Notes: generated from the sequence alone by a model not told the origin. Numbered from the stretch's first letter, positions 5,601-13,072 are shown. The stretch: 20,900 nt of DNA from SICV01 sp964372375 (GCA_964372375.1 CAYJQF010000008.1:1-20900), one strand, 5' to 3'. Program-made: numbers and translations.

Positions 5601-6038
5601 TTATGCACTGACGAGAGCAGAAACATCAGCTCTTCTAACTCGTTTTTCAGAAGCAAGAAGTTGTAATTTGCCTTCTGAATCAGTTCTAAAAGCGTATACG
5701 TCTTCTCCACCATACTGAGGATTCGGCACTCTGACTAGAGAGCCAGGGGGAAAGGTCATAACGGGTGCATTAGGTCTGTCCTTTGAGTAGAGAACTCTTT
5801 CTTGTCTTGCACAATCATCACACCAGAAAGCTTGCCCATCAAGAGGAACAGCAACATAATTGAGATGAGCATGATTACAATCAGCTTTCCCCTCACACAA
5901 TACTTCTGCTTCACCATCAAAACCTTTCATAAAAGCGCAATGCTTGCTGGCTTTAAAAGTATTATTGCACTCTGATATCGAGATAGAAAATGAGTGGGCC
6001 CACAGCGCCGCGTGCCATGGGCCCGTCACCTCAGCCAT
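5601..6038 (-). CDS. Cys-rich protein of unknown function
   Basis: 145 residues; I do not recognise the family. Cysteines and histidines suggest metal binding: Cys24, Cys34, Cys48, Cys54, His56, His58 and a CDDC knuckle at 73-76. A treble-clef or zinc-ribbon arrangement is possible but the spacing matches no family I can name. The C-terminal third (VRVPNPQYGGEDVYAFRTD) reads like a small beta domain. No signal peptide or membrane segment is visible. The start ATG at 6038 sits in the loop of a 7-bp inverted repeat. A TATA box at 6076-6083 would place the transcript start near 6053, so unlike its neighbours it would have a short leader of about 15 nt. The gene diverges from the antiporter. Confidence 0.65.
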   Translation of the reverse strand: MAEVTGPWHAALWAHSFSISISECNNTFKASKHCAFMKGFDGEAEVLCEGKADCNHAHLNYVAVPLDGQAFWCDDCARQERVLYSKDRPNAPVMTFPPGSLVRVPNPQYGGEDVYAFRTDSEGKLQLLASEKRVRRADVSALVSA

Positions 6039-6046
6039 CTGAGGTG
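6027..6046 (-). promoter_or_regulatory. inverted repeat enclosing the start codon of the Cys-rich gene
   Basis: CACCTCA (6027-6033) and TGAGGTG (6040-6046) are perfect complements with a 6-nt loop that contains the ATG. In the mRNA the start codon would be shown in a hairpin loop. On DNA it could be an operator. Two GGGCCC hexamers lie just downstream within the coding region. Confidence 0.45.
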
Positions 6047-6075
6047 AATAGGATGCTCTAACAAAAAAGAAGTGC

Positions 6076-6093
6076 TATAAAAACCTATTTAAA
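6076..6093. promoter_or_regulatory. divergent TATA boxes of the Cys-rich gene and the antiporter
   Basis: The plus-strand box TATTTAAA (6086-6093) is 25.5 nt from the ATG at 6115. The minus-strand box TATAAAAA (6076-6083) is about 41 nt from the ATG at 6038, leaving a short 5' leader. Confidence 0.5.
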
Positions 6094-6114
6094 ACAACCT
6101 TTCTTCTAGAGTAA

Positions 6115-7761
6115 ATGGCGCAAGAGGTGCTTCTTTACGTAAGTTTAATCATAGGCATAGCGGCAATTCTTACCGTGCTTGCCAGAGTTATCCGGCAGCC
6201 ACCCATTATTGCATACTTACTGGTAGGTATCATTGTCGGGCCTTTAGGATTTGGGCTGATTGGACAAGGCACAGAACAAACTGCTCTCATCCAAACCTTT
6301 GCCCATATTGGTGTAGTGTTCTTACTGTTTATTATCGGCCTCAGCTTAGATTTTCGCGTCCTCAGAGATTTGGGAGGGGTAGCACTCGGAGCCGGCTTAA
6401 TTGAAATTGCAGTTGCGGGGACCATTGGAGGGTTCATCGCGCTTGGCCTGGGCTTTTCTAGTTTGACCGCATTATATATCGCTACAGCACTCGCGTTCTC
6501 TTCCACCGTTGTAGTAGTCAAAATCCTCTCAGATAAAAAAGAAATTGATACCTTGCATGGCAGGTTAGCTCTAGGAATTTTAATTGTAGAAGACATTGTC
6601 GCTGCAATTGCGTTGATGGCAATACCTCTGCTGGAAGAAGGAGGCTCTGCGCTAGCAATTGCGCAGAAACTGGGCTTGATTGCAGGACTCATTGTGTTCA
6701 TTTTCGTAGGAGCAGCACTCATGCACAAGAAACTGCTTGATTATTTGGCGCAGAACCAAGAGGCATTGTTCTTGTTCGGCATCGCCTGGGCCTTATTGTT
6801 AGCCATGCTCTTTGACAGACTAGGTTTCTCCTTGGAAATTGGCGCACTCATTGCAGGCATGTCCTTGGCTTCTTCAAAGTATACGTTAGAGCTTGGAGGA
6901 AAGATGAAACCGCTCCGCGATTTCTTCATGGTGCTTTTCTTTGTCTTTTTCGGCAGCCAAGTTGCGGGCACCATTTCCTTGAATTTGCTCAAAGATGCCC
7001 TGCTGTTCTCCCTGTTCATAATAATCGGCAAGCCTCTTATTGTGATGACTGTCATCAGATGCTTTGGCTTCACAAAACGCACTAATTTTCTAACAAGCTC
7101 AAGTCTCGCGCAAATCTCCGAGTTTTCATTAATCCTCATACTCCTTGGGTTTACCCTTGGTCACATAAATCAAGAAGTAATGAGCCTCATGGTACTCATC
7201 TCGTTAATTACTATCGGCGTAAGCAGTTATAATATTTATTATGCGAGCCGCCTCTTCAACAAACTTTCACATGTTCTTTCTATATTTGATGGCAATTCGT
7301 ACAAAGAGCATAAACCAAAAAAAGAGACAGCCTATGAAGTGCTGGTATTCGGCTCCCATAGAGTTGGCTATCGTATTATGCGGGCTCTCAAATCCTCACA
7401 CGCCAAATTTGCAGTCGTAGACTACAATCCGAAGGCAATTATAGCATTGAACGATCAAGGCATTGAAGCGATTTTTGGCGATGGAGGAGACCGAGATTTC
7501 CTCTCGCAGCTTTCTCTGGAAAAGACCAAACTCATCATCTCAACGATTCCTGATGCCGAATCAAACATGACCATTGCCGAGCATTTGAAGCACATAAAAA
7601 GTCAGGCAACCTTCATCGCAACAGCGGAGCAGCCCGCAACTGCCCTTGACCTGTACAAGCACGGCATCGATTATGTCATCATTCCTCATCATCTAGGCGG
7701 TGATTTAATGGCAACCATTATCAAAGCATTCAAAACAGAAAAAACAAAATATAGAAAATAA
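6115..7761 (+). CDS. Kef-type cation/proton antiporter with a TrkA-N domain
   Basis: 548 residues. The N-terminal ~385 residues form a CPA2-family Na+/H+ exchanger domain with about 12 membrane segments, including the typical start RVIRQPPIIAYLLVGIIVGP and the segment IGLSLDFR. The family exchanges K+ or Na+ for protons across the cytoplasmic membrane. After a short linker (HKPKKETAYE), residues ~400-530 form a cytosolic Rossmann TrkA-N/RCK domain: VLVFGSHRVGYRIM holds a degenerate GxGxxG (first glycines as G-S-H-R-V-G), VVDYNP has the acidic residue for the dinucleotide ribose, and EAIFGDGGDRDFL is the typical next strand. Nucleotide or NAD(H) binding probably gates transport. It is expressed from its own leaderless promoter. 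Confidence 0.93.
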   Translation: MAQEVLLYVSLIIGIAAILTVLARVIRQPPIIAYLLVGIIVGPLGFGLIGQGTEQTALIQTFAHIGVVFLLFIIGLSLDFRVLRDLGGVALGAGLIEIAVAGTIGGFIALGLGFSSLTALYIATALAFSSTVVVVKILSDKKEIDTLHGRLALGILIVEDIVAAIALMAIPLLEEGGSALAIAQKLGLIAGLIVFIFVGAALMHKKLLDYLAQNQEALFLFGIAWALLLAMLFDRLGFSLEIGALIAGMSLASSKYTLELGGKMKPLRDFFMVLFFVFFGSQVAGTISLNLLKDALLFSLFIIIGKPLIVMTVIRCFGFTKRTNFLTSSSLAQISEFSLILILLGFTLGHINQEVMSLMVLISLITIGVSSYNIYYASRLFNKLSHVLSIFDGNSYKEHKPKKETAYEVLVFGSHRVGYRIMRALKSSHAKFAVVDYNPKAIIALNDQGIEAIFGDGGDRDFLSQLSLEKTKLIISTIPDAESNMTIAEHLKHIKSQATFIATAEQPATALDLYKHGIDYVIIPHHLGGDLMATIIKAFKTEKTKYRK

Positions 7762-7828
7762 GTCAAAGATCATTACAGTAAGCTGCTTGCAGGCATAAAG
7801 AACTCCTTGTATACAGGCCAATAAACAA

Positions 7829-7836
7829 TTAAATAA
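7829..7836 (+). promoter_or_regulatory. TATA box of serS
   Basis: TTAAATAA centred 24.5 nt upstream of the ATG at 7857. This favours that start over the in-frame TTG at 7842. Confidence 0.5.
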
Positions 7837-7856
7837 CGCCCTTGCTTCGTGAACGT

Positions 7857-9155
7857 ATGATTGATATCAAGTTAGTGCGGGAACACCCTGAACTCATTAA
7901 AGCAAATATAAAAAAGAAATTCCAGGATGCAAAACTTGCCTTGGTTGATGAAATACAGAAGAAAGATATTCATTGGAGAAAGCTCAAGGCCGAAGTAGAT
8001 CAGTTACGGGCAGAAAGGAATACACTCTCAAGACAAGTAAGTGAGGCTAAGAAAGCAGGCAAAGATGCCGCACTTTTGTTGAAAAAAGCAAAGACAATTC
8101 CAGAAAAAATTGCGCAAGCAGAACAACACATGCAGCTGCTTCAAGATGAGCTTCAAAACAAGCTCAAACAGATCCCTAATATCATGCATAGTTCGGTGCC
8201 GGTAGGAAAAGATGCTTCTCATAACAAAGAGATTAAAAAGATAGGAGCAGCAAAAAAGCCGGGCTTTGAAATTAAGAATCATGCTGAACTTGCTGAAAGA
8301 CGGGGGCTGGCCGACTTTGGAGCATCAGCGCGCACATCAGGCGCTGGTTTTTACTATCTGAAGAATGAGCTCGCACTCTTAAACCAAGCATTAATCAGAT
8401 TTGCAATTGAGAAAATGGTACAAGCTGGCTTTACCTATATAGAAACCCCCCTTGTACTCCGAGAAGCAGTGATGAGTAATGTTGCTGACCTCCACGATAT
8501 GCAAAATCAGATTTACAAACTGCAAGACCAAGACCTCTATCTCATTGGAACGAGCGAGCACTCACTCATAGGCCAATACCTTGACACCATTATTCCTGAA
8601 AAAGAACTTCCTATCAAACTCACTTCCTATTCCATGTGCTTCAGGAAAGAAATAGGCTCGCATGGTATTGACGAAAAAGGCCTGTTTAGAACACATCAGT
8701 TCAACAAAATAGAAATGATTGCCATTTGCAAACCTCAGGATTCGATGAAGCACTTTGAAGAGCTCAAGAACATTACAATCAGTATCTGTAAAGAAGTAGG
8801 TATTCCTATTCGTGTGCTTGTCATCTGCTCAGGCGACCTCGGAGATCTAAAACATATCCAAGTGGATATTGAAGCATGGTCTCCTCGGAAACAAGAGTAT
8901 TATGAAATTGGCTCATGCTCCAATCTGACTGATGCACAAGCGCGCCGGCTTAAAATGAGAGTAGATCCAGGCAACAAAGAAAAATATGTTCCCCATACAT
9001 TGAATAACACAGCAATGGCCACTTCCCGTGTTTTGCTTGCTATCCTGGAAAATTATCAGCAAAGAGACGGCTCGGTTAAGATACCTACCGTCTTACAGAA
9101 ATATATGTTTGGGAAGAAAGTGATAGGCAAAGAAACGAAGAAAAAGAGTAAATAA
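7857..9155 (+). CDS. serS: seryl-tRNA synthetase (class II)
   Basis: 432 residues, the normal length for the common (bacterial-type) SerRS rather than the rare methanogen form. It charges tRNA-Ser with serine. Residues 1-26 are the MIDIKLVREHPELIK opening; residues ~27-106 form the long coiled-coil arm that grips the tRNA-Ser long variable arm. GTSEHSL at 231-237 is the TxE serine-binding motif, FRKEIGSHGIDEKGLFRTHQF (262-282) is motif 2, and SCSNLTDAQARRLKMR is the next conserved block. Motif 3 reads TLNNTAMATSRVLLAILENYQ, with NTAMATSR in place of the usual GSGLAVGR; Arg391 is kept. The C-terminus is basic. Two complete Ser tRNAs and a Ser half-tRNA lie 6-8 kb upstream. Confidence 0.95.
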   Translation: MIDIKLVREHPELIKANIKKKFQDAKLALVDEIQKKDIHWRKLKAEVDQLRAERNTLSRQVSEAKKAGKDAALLLKKAKTIPEKIAQAEQHMQLLQDELQNKLKQIPNIMHSSVPVGKDASHNKEIKKIGAAKKPGFEIKNHAELAERRGLADFGASARTSGAGFYYLKNELALLNQALIRFAIEKMVQAGFTYIETPLVLREAVMSNVADLHDMQNQIYKLQDQDLYLIGTSEHSLIGQYLDTIIPEKELPIKLTSYSMCFRKEIGSHGIDEKGLFRTHQFNKIEMIAICKPQDSMKHFEELKNITISICKEVGIPIRVLVICSGDLGDLKHIQVDIEAWSPRKQEYYEIGSCSNLTDAQARRLKMRVDPGNKEKYVPHTLNNTAMATSRVLLAILENYQQRDGSVKIPTVLQKYMFGKKVIGKETKKKSK

Positions 9156-9157
9156 GA

Positions 9158-9164
9158 TTAAAAA
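9158..9164 (+). promoter_or_regulatory. TATA box of the small gene at 9186
   Basis: TTAAAAA centred 25 nt upstream of the ATG at 9186. It supports this gene as real despite its odd C-terminus. Confidence 0.45.
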
Positions 9165-9185
9165 AAGTGCTTTTTCTGAAGATAT

Positions 9186-9479
9186 ATGGTAACTTCTCTC
9201 GAAGCACGTATTATGGCAACAGAAGAAGAGATAGGAATTAAGCTTATCAAGCCAGACGCTCATGCAATAGAAAGAATCAAAAAAGAAAGGAAATACTCTG
9301 CTGAGGAAGCCTATGATTTCTTTAGAGATGAGTATCTGAAAAAGAGAGTTGGTGAAGAGCTGATGTTTGACAATGGAGGGCGCGTAGGAATTGATTGTGA
9401 CCATCTAGAAATGAGAGCGCCAGAAGGGTATATATCATCTAGAACTGCAACTTTCACATCTCCTTCTTCTAAACGATAA
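9186..9479 (+). CDS. small charged protein of unknown function
   Basis: 97 residues, unrecognised. Residues 1-84 have the Lys/Glu-rich composition of local cytoplasmic proteins (HAIERIKKERKYSAEEAYDFFRDEYLKKRVGEELMF) and look mainly helical. The last ~14 residues (SSRTATFTSPSSKR) are antisense to the conserved start of the FAD-oxidoreductase fragment and have an unlike, Ser/Thr-rich composition, so the original C-terminus may have been replaced at a junction near 9430. The TATA box 25 nt upstream supports the ATG at 9186. A second ATG lies nine codons further in. It follows serS by 30 nt and could also be read through from it. Confidence 0.6.
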   Translation: MVTSLEARIMATEEEIGIKLIKPDAHAIERIKKERKYSAEEAYDFFRDEYLKKRVGEELMFDNGGRVGIDCDHLEMRAPEGYISSRTATFTSPSSKR

Positions 9480-9529
9480 GCAAGAAAAACACCGGCAAAT
9501 CCTCCGCCAATGATGACTACTTGCTTCAT
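9311..9529 (-). pseudogene. truncated FAD/NAD-dependent oxidoreductase, N-terminal Rossmann segment only
   Basis: The first ~32 residues form a textbook dinucleotide-binding unit: a VVIIGGGFAGVFLAYRL strand-loop-helix with GxGxxG/A, then VKVAVLDD ending in the acidic residue that binds ribose. This is how type II NADH dehydrogenases and related flavoproteins begin. From about position 9430 the reading frame only continues as the antisense of the small plus-strand gene and no longer resembles the family, which normally has about 350 more residues. The ATG at 9529 keeps a TATA element about 26 nt upstream. DoxX proteins often sit beside such oxidoreductases, so the remnant probably followed doxX in a former pair. 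A short translated peptide is not excluded. Confidence 0.65.
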
Positions 9530-9551
9530 AGAAAGAAATAAGAAAGGGAGA

Positions 9552-9558
9552 ATAAAAA
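9552..9558 (-). promoter_or_regulatory. TATA element of the oxidoreductase remnant
   Basis: An AT-rich TTTTTAT (minus strand) centred 26 nt upstream of the ATG at 9529. It overlaps the end of the spacer after doxX. Confidence 0.35.
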
Positions 9559-9565
9559 GCTATGG

Positions 9566-9916
9566 TTACTCGTCAGCTACTAATGCCAAAATCCAGTAAT
9601 TTGAAATGATGACGAAGTGAAGCAACATACTCGGCCATTGCTTCCAATATACTGTAAATGCTGCAACAGCAAGGATAATCATGGGTGGAACAACCATATA
9701 CTTGAGCTTCCAGTTTGCCAAAAGGGCAATGCCAAATACAATCTCAGACAGGATGAGTACCCAGGCAAAGAAAGTAGGTGCAGGAAAACCTAAACCAGTC
9801 AGCATACTCACCACTCCTGAAGGCTTCATAACAAAAAGTTTTAACAAACCGGGAACAAGCATAAGCAGACCAAGAAGTATACGATTCACCGTTAAGGGAA
9901 TTTTCAAATCTGCCAT
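9566..9916 (-). CDS. DoxX-family membrane protein
   Basis: 116 residues with four membrane segments (about 11-32, 45-63, 70-88, 94-113), the DoxX/DoxD-like layout. The N-terminal RILLGLLMLVPGLLKL and the central FFAWVLILSEIVFGIALL are typical of the family. DoxX proteins are small quinone-associated or redox-linked membrane proteins; their exact role is not settled. The downstream gene is the remnant of a flavin oxidoreductase, a partner commonly seen next to doxX, so the intact protein may now lack its partner. The TATA box at 9937-9944 overlaps the stop codon of the helicase gene upstream and is 24.5 nt from the ATG. Confidence 0.83.
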   Translation of the reverse strand: MADLKIPLTVNRILLGLLMLVPGLLKLFVMKPSGVVSMLTGLGFPAPTFFAWVLILSEIVFGIALLANWKLKYMVVPPMIILAVAAFTVYWKQWPSMLLHFVIISNYWILALVADE

Positions 9917-9935
9917 ATGAATAAAATGTAGTGAA

Positions 9936-11954
9936 CTATTTAAAACTTAGCAAATTTCTTGAGAGAGTGTTTTGCAACCGCCGCACCGCGTCGAGGACTC
10001 TGCTATCAGGAGATAAAATACGAACATGGTCTTCCTTTGAGCGCAGGCCGCGATAGATGCGCTGCAGGAACTCGCGCTCTGCTTTGTCCCGGTAAAAGCT
10101 CCAGAAAGAGGAAGGATGTGTCTGCTGGAGTATCTTCCAGAACATACTCTGAACATTAGGGTTCGGATACTTGGTGAACACGATGGAATTGCACACGTCT
10201 CCGGGAAAGTCAACTCCTCTGCTGCACTTGGTAGTAAAAAGAGTATCAGCAAGCTTTGCCTTAAACAAAGAAATCAAACGTCCCGTTGTATCACCTTTTT
10301 GCAATGCATGCAGCATGTCCCGAGAGAGCGTATGCTTTAGTTCATACGCTTCCCGCTCTGTTTCCGTCGGCAGGTCTTCGAACGCATGCACATGCACTAA
10401 TACGGGCTTCACTGCTGCCGCTAAGCAGGAATCTAAAGCATGCAAATACTCCTTTCTCGAGTGCTTGCCAGATGTGAAGTGGGCATACCTGCAGTCAAAC
10501 TCTTTCCCCGTTTGTACTAATTCCACGGTGCCTTGCGTATGCGTCTCTGCCTCAACAATTACAAAATCATCAACTCCAAATACCGTTCTGAGAACATCTG
10601 GTGCATGCAGCGTACCCGACATGAGTACGAGCGCCTTGCTTTTACGCCGTATTTCAGCAAACTTCTGAGATAAGTTAGTAGTAATAAGCGAACAATGCAA
10701 CTCGCCTTCATGCTTCCGGAAGGTCACATACGTCTCATCAAGCAATCCTTTAAACGCTTCTGCAATTTCAAGGGCTTTATTTGCATACTGTAACTCATCG
10801 CCTAAGATTTCTGCCTGAAATTCATCACTCTGTAAGAAAAGCCGTAAAAGTTTGAAAAGTTGTGTATCTGCAATTTTGAATATCTGCGATGCATCAACAC
10901 CTAGCGCCTGCTTATTCTGTTCTTCCAATTTCACTAATGCAAGCAGGGCGTCGCGAATGACCTGCGCCTCAGCCTGCTCAGGGTGCAGGCTTTTAAGTGC
11001 GCTCTGCAATCGAGTTAGGTTAAGCTCTTCCTGTAGTGAAAAACTATCTAAAAACTCATCCGCTTCATCAATGATATCAACAACCGTTTCCGGCTTTCTG
11101 TCCAAGGCAACTTCAATCTTATACTTCGCAGCATTAAAGATGACCACATCAGCATGCACATACGCAAGGTACTGATCATAGTACGAACAGCCAAGCTTTC
11201 GCTGATAAAAAATAAAGTCCTTGCCCTCCAAGCCGCGATACTTCAGTTTTCGAGCGTCTTTCAGCGGCATCGGAAGCGCGGCAGGCACGAGAGGACTCCA
11301 GTACGGATTCGCAGGTGCAATCGAAATACGCTTGATATTTTTTAAGGGAGGCATATCTTTTCTTACAAAGTACGGATTCTGCTGATAATACTCGTATATC
11401 AAAGCAGCATTCTTCTCACTAATCTTAATAGTATCGGGTAATAAGGGATCGGCACAGCTTACTCCTGGCTTAATCACTGAATCATGATTCTCTCTACCCG
11501 TAATCATAGCAATCGTAAGCGGTTTTCCATTCCGCTTCAAAACAGTTTTCTTGCTCGCATAGTCTTCCTCATACTGCCGCTGCAAACCTTTTACCGGCAC
11601 TACAATGCTCGTTTTTCCCAACTCACGAGCAAGATGCAATGCAATTGCTGACTTCCCCGTACCGCACACTCCTCGTAGGAGGATAGTCTTTTTTCCTTGC
11701 TTGATATGAGCAACGATTTCTTTTACCACATCAACTTGTGTCTTGCCATTAGAAAAAGAAAGGGGAGATAAGAAAGTCCCGTTCGCATGTAAACTCCATT
11801 CTCGCTCGTCCCGTATCGGTTCAAGCGTCTTTTCCTGAACTGTTTGTAAAAAAGCAAGAGAAGCGGATGTCTTCAGCTGTTCCTGCTGCCCTTCTTCTGA
11901 TTCTTCATTCTCACTCTCAAATGTAAGGAACGTCTGCTCACCTTTTTTCTGCAT
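9936..11954 (-). CDS. XPD/DinG-like superfamily 2 helicase
   Basis: 672 residues. Motif I (Walker A) GVCGTGKSA is at about 95-103, motif II DEADEF at about 296-301 (DEAD instead of the DEAH usual in XPD), motif III-like VLMSGTLHAP near 450, motif V TKCSRGVDFPGD near 600 and motif VI QRIYRGLRS near 640. Such helicases unwind DNA 5' to 3' in repair. XPD and DinG carry a 4Fe-4S cluster bound by four cysteines between motifs I and II. Here only Cys167 (GVSC) and Cys256 (GCSYYDQY) are seen in that interval, so the cluster is probably absent or altered. The ATG at 11954 is chosen because a TATA box (11976-11983) is 25.5 nt upstream; an ATG at 11972 would add six residues. Confidence 0.88.
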   Translation of the reverse strand: MQKKGEQTFLTFESENEESEEGQQEQLKTSASLAFLQTVQEKTLEPIRDEREWSLHANGTFLSPLSFSNGKTQVDVVKEIVAHIKQGKKTILLRGVCGTGKSAIALHLARELGKTSIVVPVKGLQRQYEEDYASKKTVLKRNGKPLTIAMITGRENHDSVIKPGVSCADPLLPDTIKISEKNAALIYEYYQQNPYFVRKDMPPLKNIKRISIAPANPYWSPLVPAALPMPLKDARKLKYRGLEGKDFIFYQRKLGCSYYDQYLAYVHADVVIFNAAKYKIEVALDRKPETVVDIIDEADEFLDSFSLQEELNLTRLQSALKSLHPEQAEAQVIRDALLALVKLEEQNKQALGVDASQIFKIADTQLFKLLRLFLQSDEFQAEILGDELQYANKALEIAEAFKGLLDETYVTFRKHEGELHCSLITTNLSQKFAEIRRKSKALVLMSGTLHAPDVLRTVFGVDDFVIVEAETHTQGTVELVQTGKEFDCRYAHFTSGKHSRKEYLHALDSCLAAAVKPVLVHVHAFEDLPTETEREAYELKHTLSRDMLHALQKGDTTGRLISLFKAKLADTLFTTKCSRGVDFPGDVCNSIVFTKYPNPNVQSMFWKILQQTHPSSFWSFYRDKAEREFLQRIYRGLRSKEDHVRILSPDSRVLDAVRRLQNTLSRNLLSFK
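9937..9944 (-). promoter_or_regulatory. TATA box of doxX
   Basis: TATTTAAA overlapping the 3' end of the helicase gene, 24.5 nt upstream of the ATG at 9916. Confidence 0.5.
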
Positions 11955-11975
11955 TGCCCACTGCAGGTACATAAC

Positions 11976-11983
11976 TTTAAAAA
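11976..11983 (-). promoter_or_regulatory. TATA box of the helicase gene
   Basis: TTTTTAAA centred about 25.5 nt upstream of the ATG at 11954 and only ~8 nt from the ATG at 11972. This decides for the downstream start. Confidence 0.5.
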
Positions 11984-12017
11984 TCCTCTGCTTTCCGAGA
12001 AATATGCAATATCTTTC

Positions 12018-12383
12018 CTAGGAACGTGCAACTACTATTGAGTTGGAAGCGGTATGAATGCCGATTGAGTTAGGAATCAGACGGCGAATGCCATTATCTA
12101 AAGTCGCAATGTACGCTCCCTGTTTTCCTAATAAAATAAGTCCCTCATCAACGCTCGTTCCAGACAACCGTCTTTTTTTTATCTTCTTGGAAGATAATAA
12201 TTCTAAGGCAATAGTAATTGCAGTACGATCATCATGGGAGACTTTAAGCCGTAAATCTTTCAGTTCATCAAGCACTTCTCTCGGGACAATCACTTTAAAA
12301 CCTTGTTCTTCCAACTGTTCCATAAAGGCGATCTTATGCTTCACACAGGAAATAATGAAGTTAGTGTCAAGAAGAACTTCCAT
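12018..12383 (-). CDS. Fcf1-like PIN-domain protein
   Basis: 121 residues, a single PIN domain. The acidic metal-binding set is present: Asp6 in MEVLLDTNFI, Glu36 in VPREVLDEL, Asp79 in GTSVDEGL and Asp96 in ATLDNGIRR. The LDTNFII opening and ATLDNGIRRLI ending resemble archaeal relatives of Fcf1/Utp24, the endonuclease of rRNA processing in eukaryotes; VapC-type toxins are usually longer and have a different end. It is therefore more likely an RNA-processing enzyme than a toxin, but this is inference. The ATG at 12383 is 25.5 nt from a TATA box at 12405-12412. The divergent gene is the HTH partner of a second PIN protein, with a shared regulatory element between them. Confidence 0.83.
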   Translation of the reverse strand: MEVLLDTNFIISCVKHKIAFMEQLEEQGFKVIVPREVLDELKDLRLKVSHDDRTAITIALELLSSKKIKKRRLSGTSVDEGLILLGKQGAYIATLDNGIRRLIPNSIGIHTASNSIVVARS

Positions 12384-12404
12384 AGTATGATACAAGCAGG
12401 TGAG

Positions 12405-12412
12405 TATATTAA
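12405..12412 (-). promoter_or_regulatory. TATA box of the Fcf1-like PIN gene
   Basis: TATATTAA on the plus strand, centred 25.5 nt upstream of the ATG at 12383. The left arm of the mirrored 15-bp element begins two bases further upstream. Confidence 0.5.
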
Positions 12413-12413
12413 C

Positions 12414-12478
12414 TTTATGTGTCAAGAACCACCAACTAAAGTAAAAAGTTTTATCGCATGTAATTCTTGACACATAAA
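12414..12478. promoter_or_regulatory. mirrored 15-bp element between divergent PIN operons
   Basis: The arms at 12414-12428 and 12464-12478 are perfect 15-bp inverted copies of TTCTTGACACATAAA, separated by 35 bp. Each arm lies immediately upstream of a TATA box, so each promoter sees the element in the same orientation. This is the position of an activator site or an operator next to the factor-B recognition element. A hairpin in RNA is less likely to matter because both transcripts should begin outside the repeat. Confidence 0.6.
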
Positions 12479-12483
12479 TAATC

Positions 12484-12490
12484 TTAAATA
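12484..12490 (+). promoter_or_regulatory. TATA box of the HTH-PIN operon
   Basis: TTAAATA centred 25 nt upstream of the ATG at 12512. The right arm of the mirrored element ends six bases before it. Confidence 0.5.
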
Positions 12491-12511
12491 GCTCTTTATC
12501 TTTGTTTAAAG

Positions 12512-13072
12512 ATGGAAGAGGCAGAACATCTTATACAAGTCCTTAAGACAACGCGAAAAGCCCTGCTCAGTAATGATGCCTTACAATTGAAAGAACTTTC
12601 AAACCAGACCATTCATTGCGCTACTTCTTTCCAAGATGCAGGCAGCATTACCATTGCTGTACTGGTCTACTCACTGAGCAAAATTATTGAGCGAAAAGAG
12701 CAAATACATATTAAAAACTGGAATGTCTTTGTGAAACGATGTACTGGCTTTCTCGATCTGGCAATCAAAGCAGTGCAAGAAAATAATAGTACGGCATTTG
12801 AGTCTCACTTAGCGAGTGCACGCGCTTCCCTTGCTTCAATCTCAATCAACCTCAAGCCGTATATTGAAGAAGTGCTCAAGAAAGCATCCATCAATAAAGC
12901 AGGGCGTATCTATGAGCATGGCATTTCTCTGGGTCAAACAGCAAAACTGCTGGGAGTATCTCAATGGGAGCTTGCTGAATATACTGGGCAAACAAAAACA
13001 GCAGACATTGCCTATAATGCTACCCTCAATATAAAAAAAAGGGCCAACATGGCCCTGGACTTTTTCTCATGA
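12512..13072 (+). CDS. helical protein with C-terminal HTH, partner of a PIN protein
   Basis: 186 residues. Residues 1-125 look all-helical (for instance EEAEHLIQVLKTTRKALL and AFESHLASARASLASI). Residues ~132-160 form a helix-turn-helix: GRIYEHGISLGQTAKLLGVSQWELAEYTG, with the pattern S-x-x-x-T-A-x-x-L-G-V-S typical of DNA-binding HTH proteins. The stop overlaps the start of the PIN gene (ATGA at 13069-13072), so the two are translationally coupled. The layout, DNA-binding protein first and PIN nuclease second, resembles a toxin-antitoxin module. However, both proteins are larger than VapB/VapC, and pairs of this kind also occur as conserved archaeal genes with unknown role. The protein may bind the mirrored element upstream. 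Confidence 0.7.
   Translation: MEEAEHLIQVLKTTRKALLSNDALQLKELSNQTIHCATSFQDAGSITIAVLVYSLSKIIERKEQIHIKNWNVFVKRCTGFLDLAIKAVQENNSTAFESHLASARASLASISINLKPYIEEVLKKASINKAGRIYEHGISLGQTAKLLGVSQWELAEYTGQTKTADIAYNATLNIKKRANMALDFFS

Noticed and set aside
6135..6728. 197-residue minus-strand frame inside the antiporter gene
   Set aside because: It is antisense to clear membrane segments; its Pro/Ser/Ala/Lys-rich composition is what antisense of hydrophobic codons gives.
10171..10668. 165-residue plus-strand reading frame inside the helicase gene
   Set aside because: It lies entirely antisense to conserved helicase motifs, has a Ser/Cys-rich composition typical of antisense frames, and no promoter.
12384..12473. 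N-terminal extension of the Fcf1-like PIN protein
   Set aside because: The added residues fall in the promoter and mirrored element and precede the MEVLLDTN start of the fold.
12414..12478. Terminal inverted repeats of a small transposon, or a transcription terminator
   Set aside because: No target-site duplication or transposase is seen, and each arm is placed next to a TATA box rather than after a gene.
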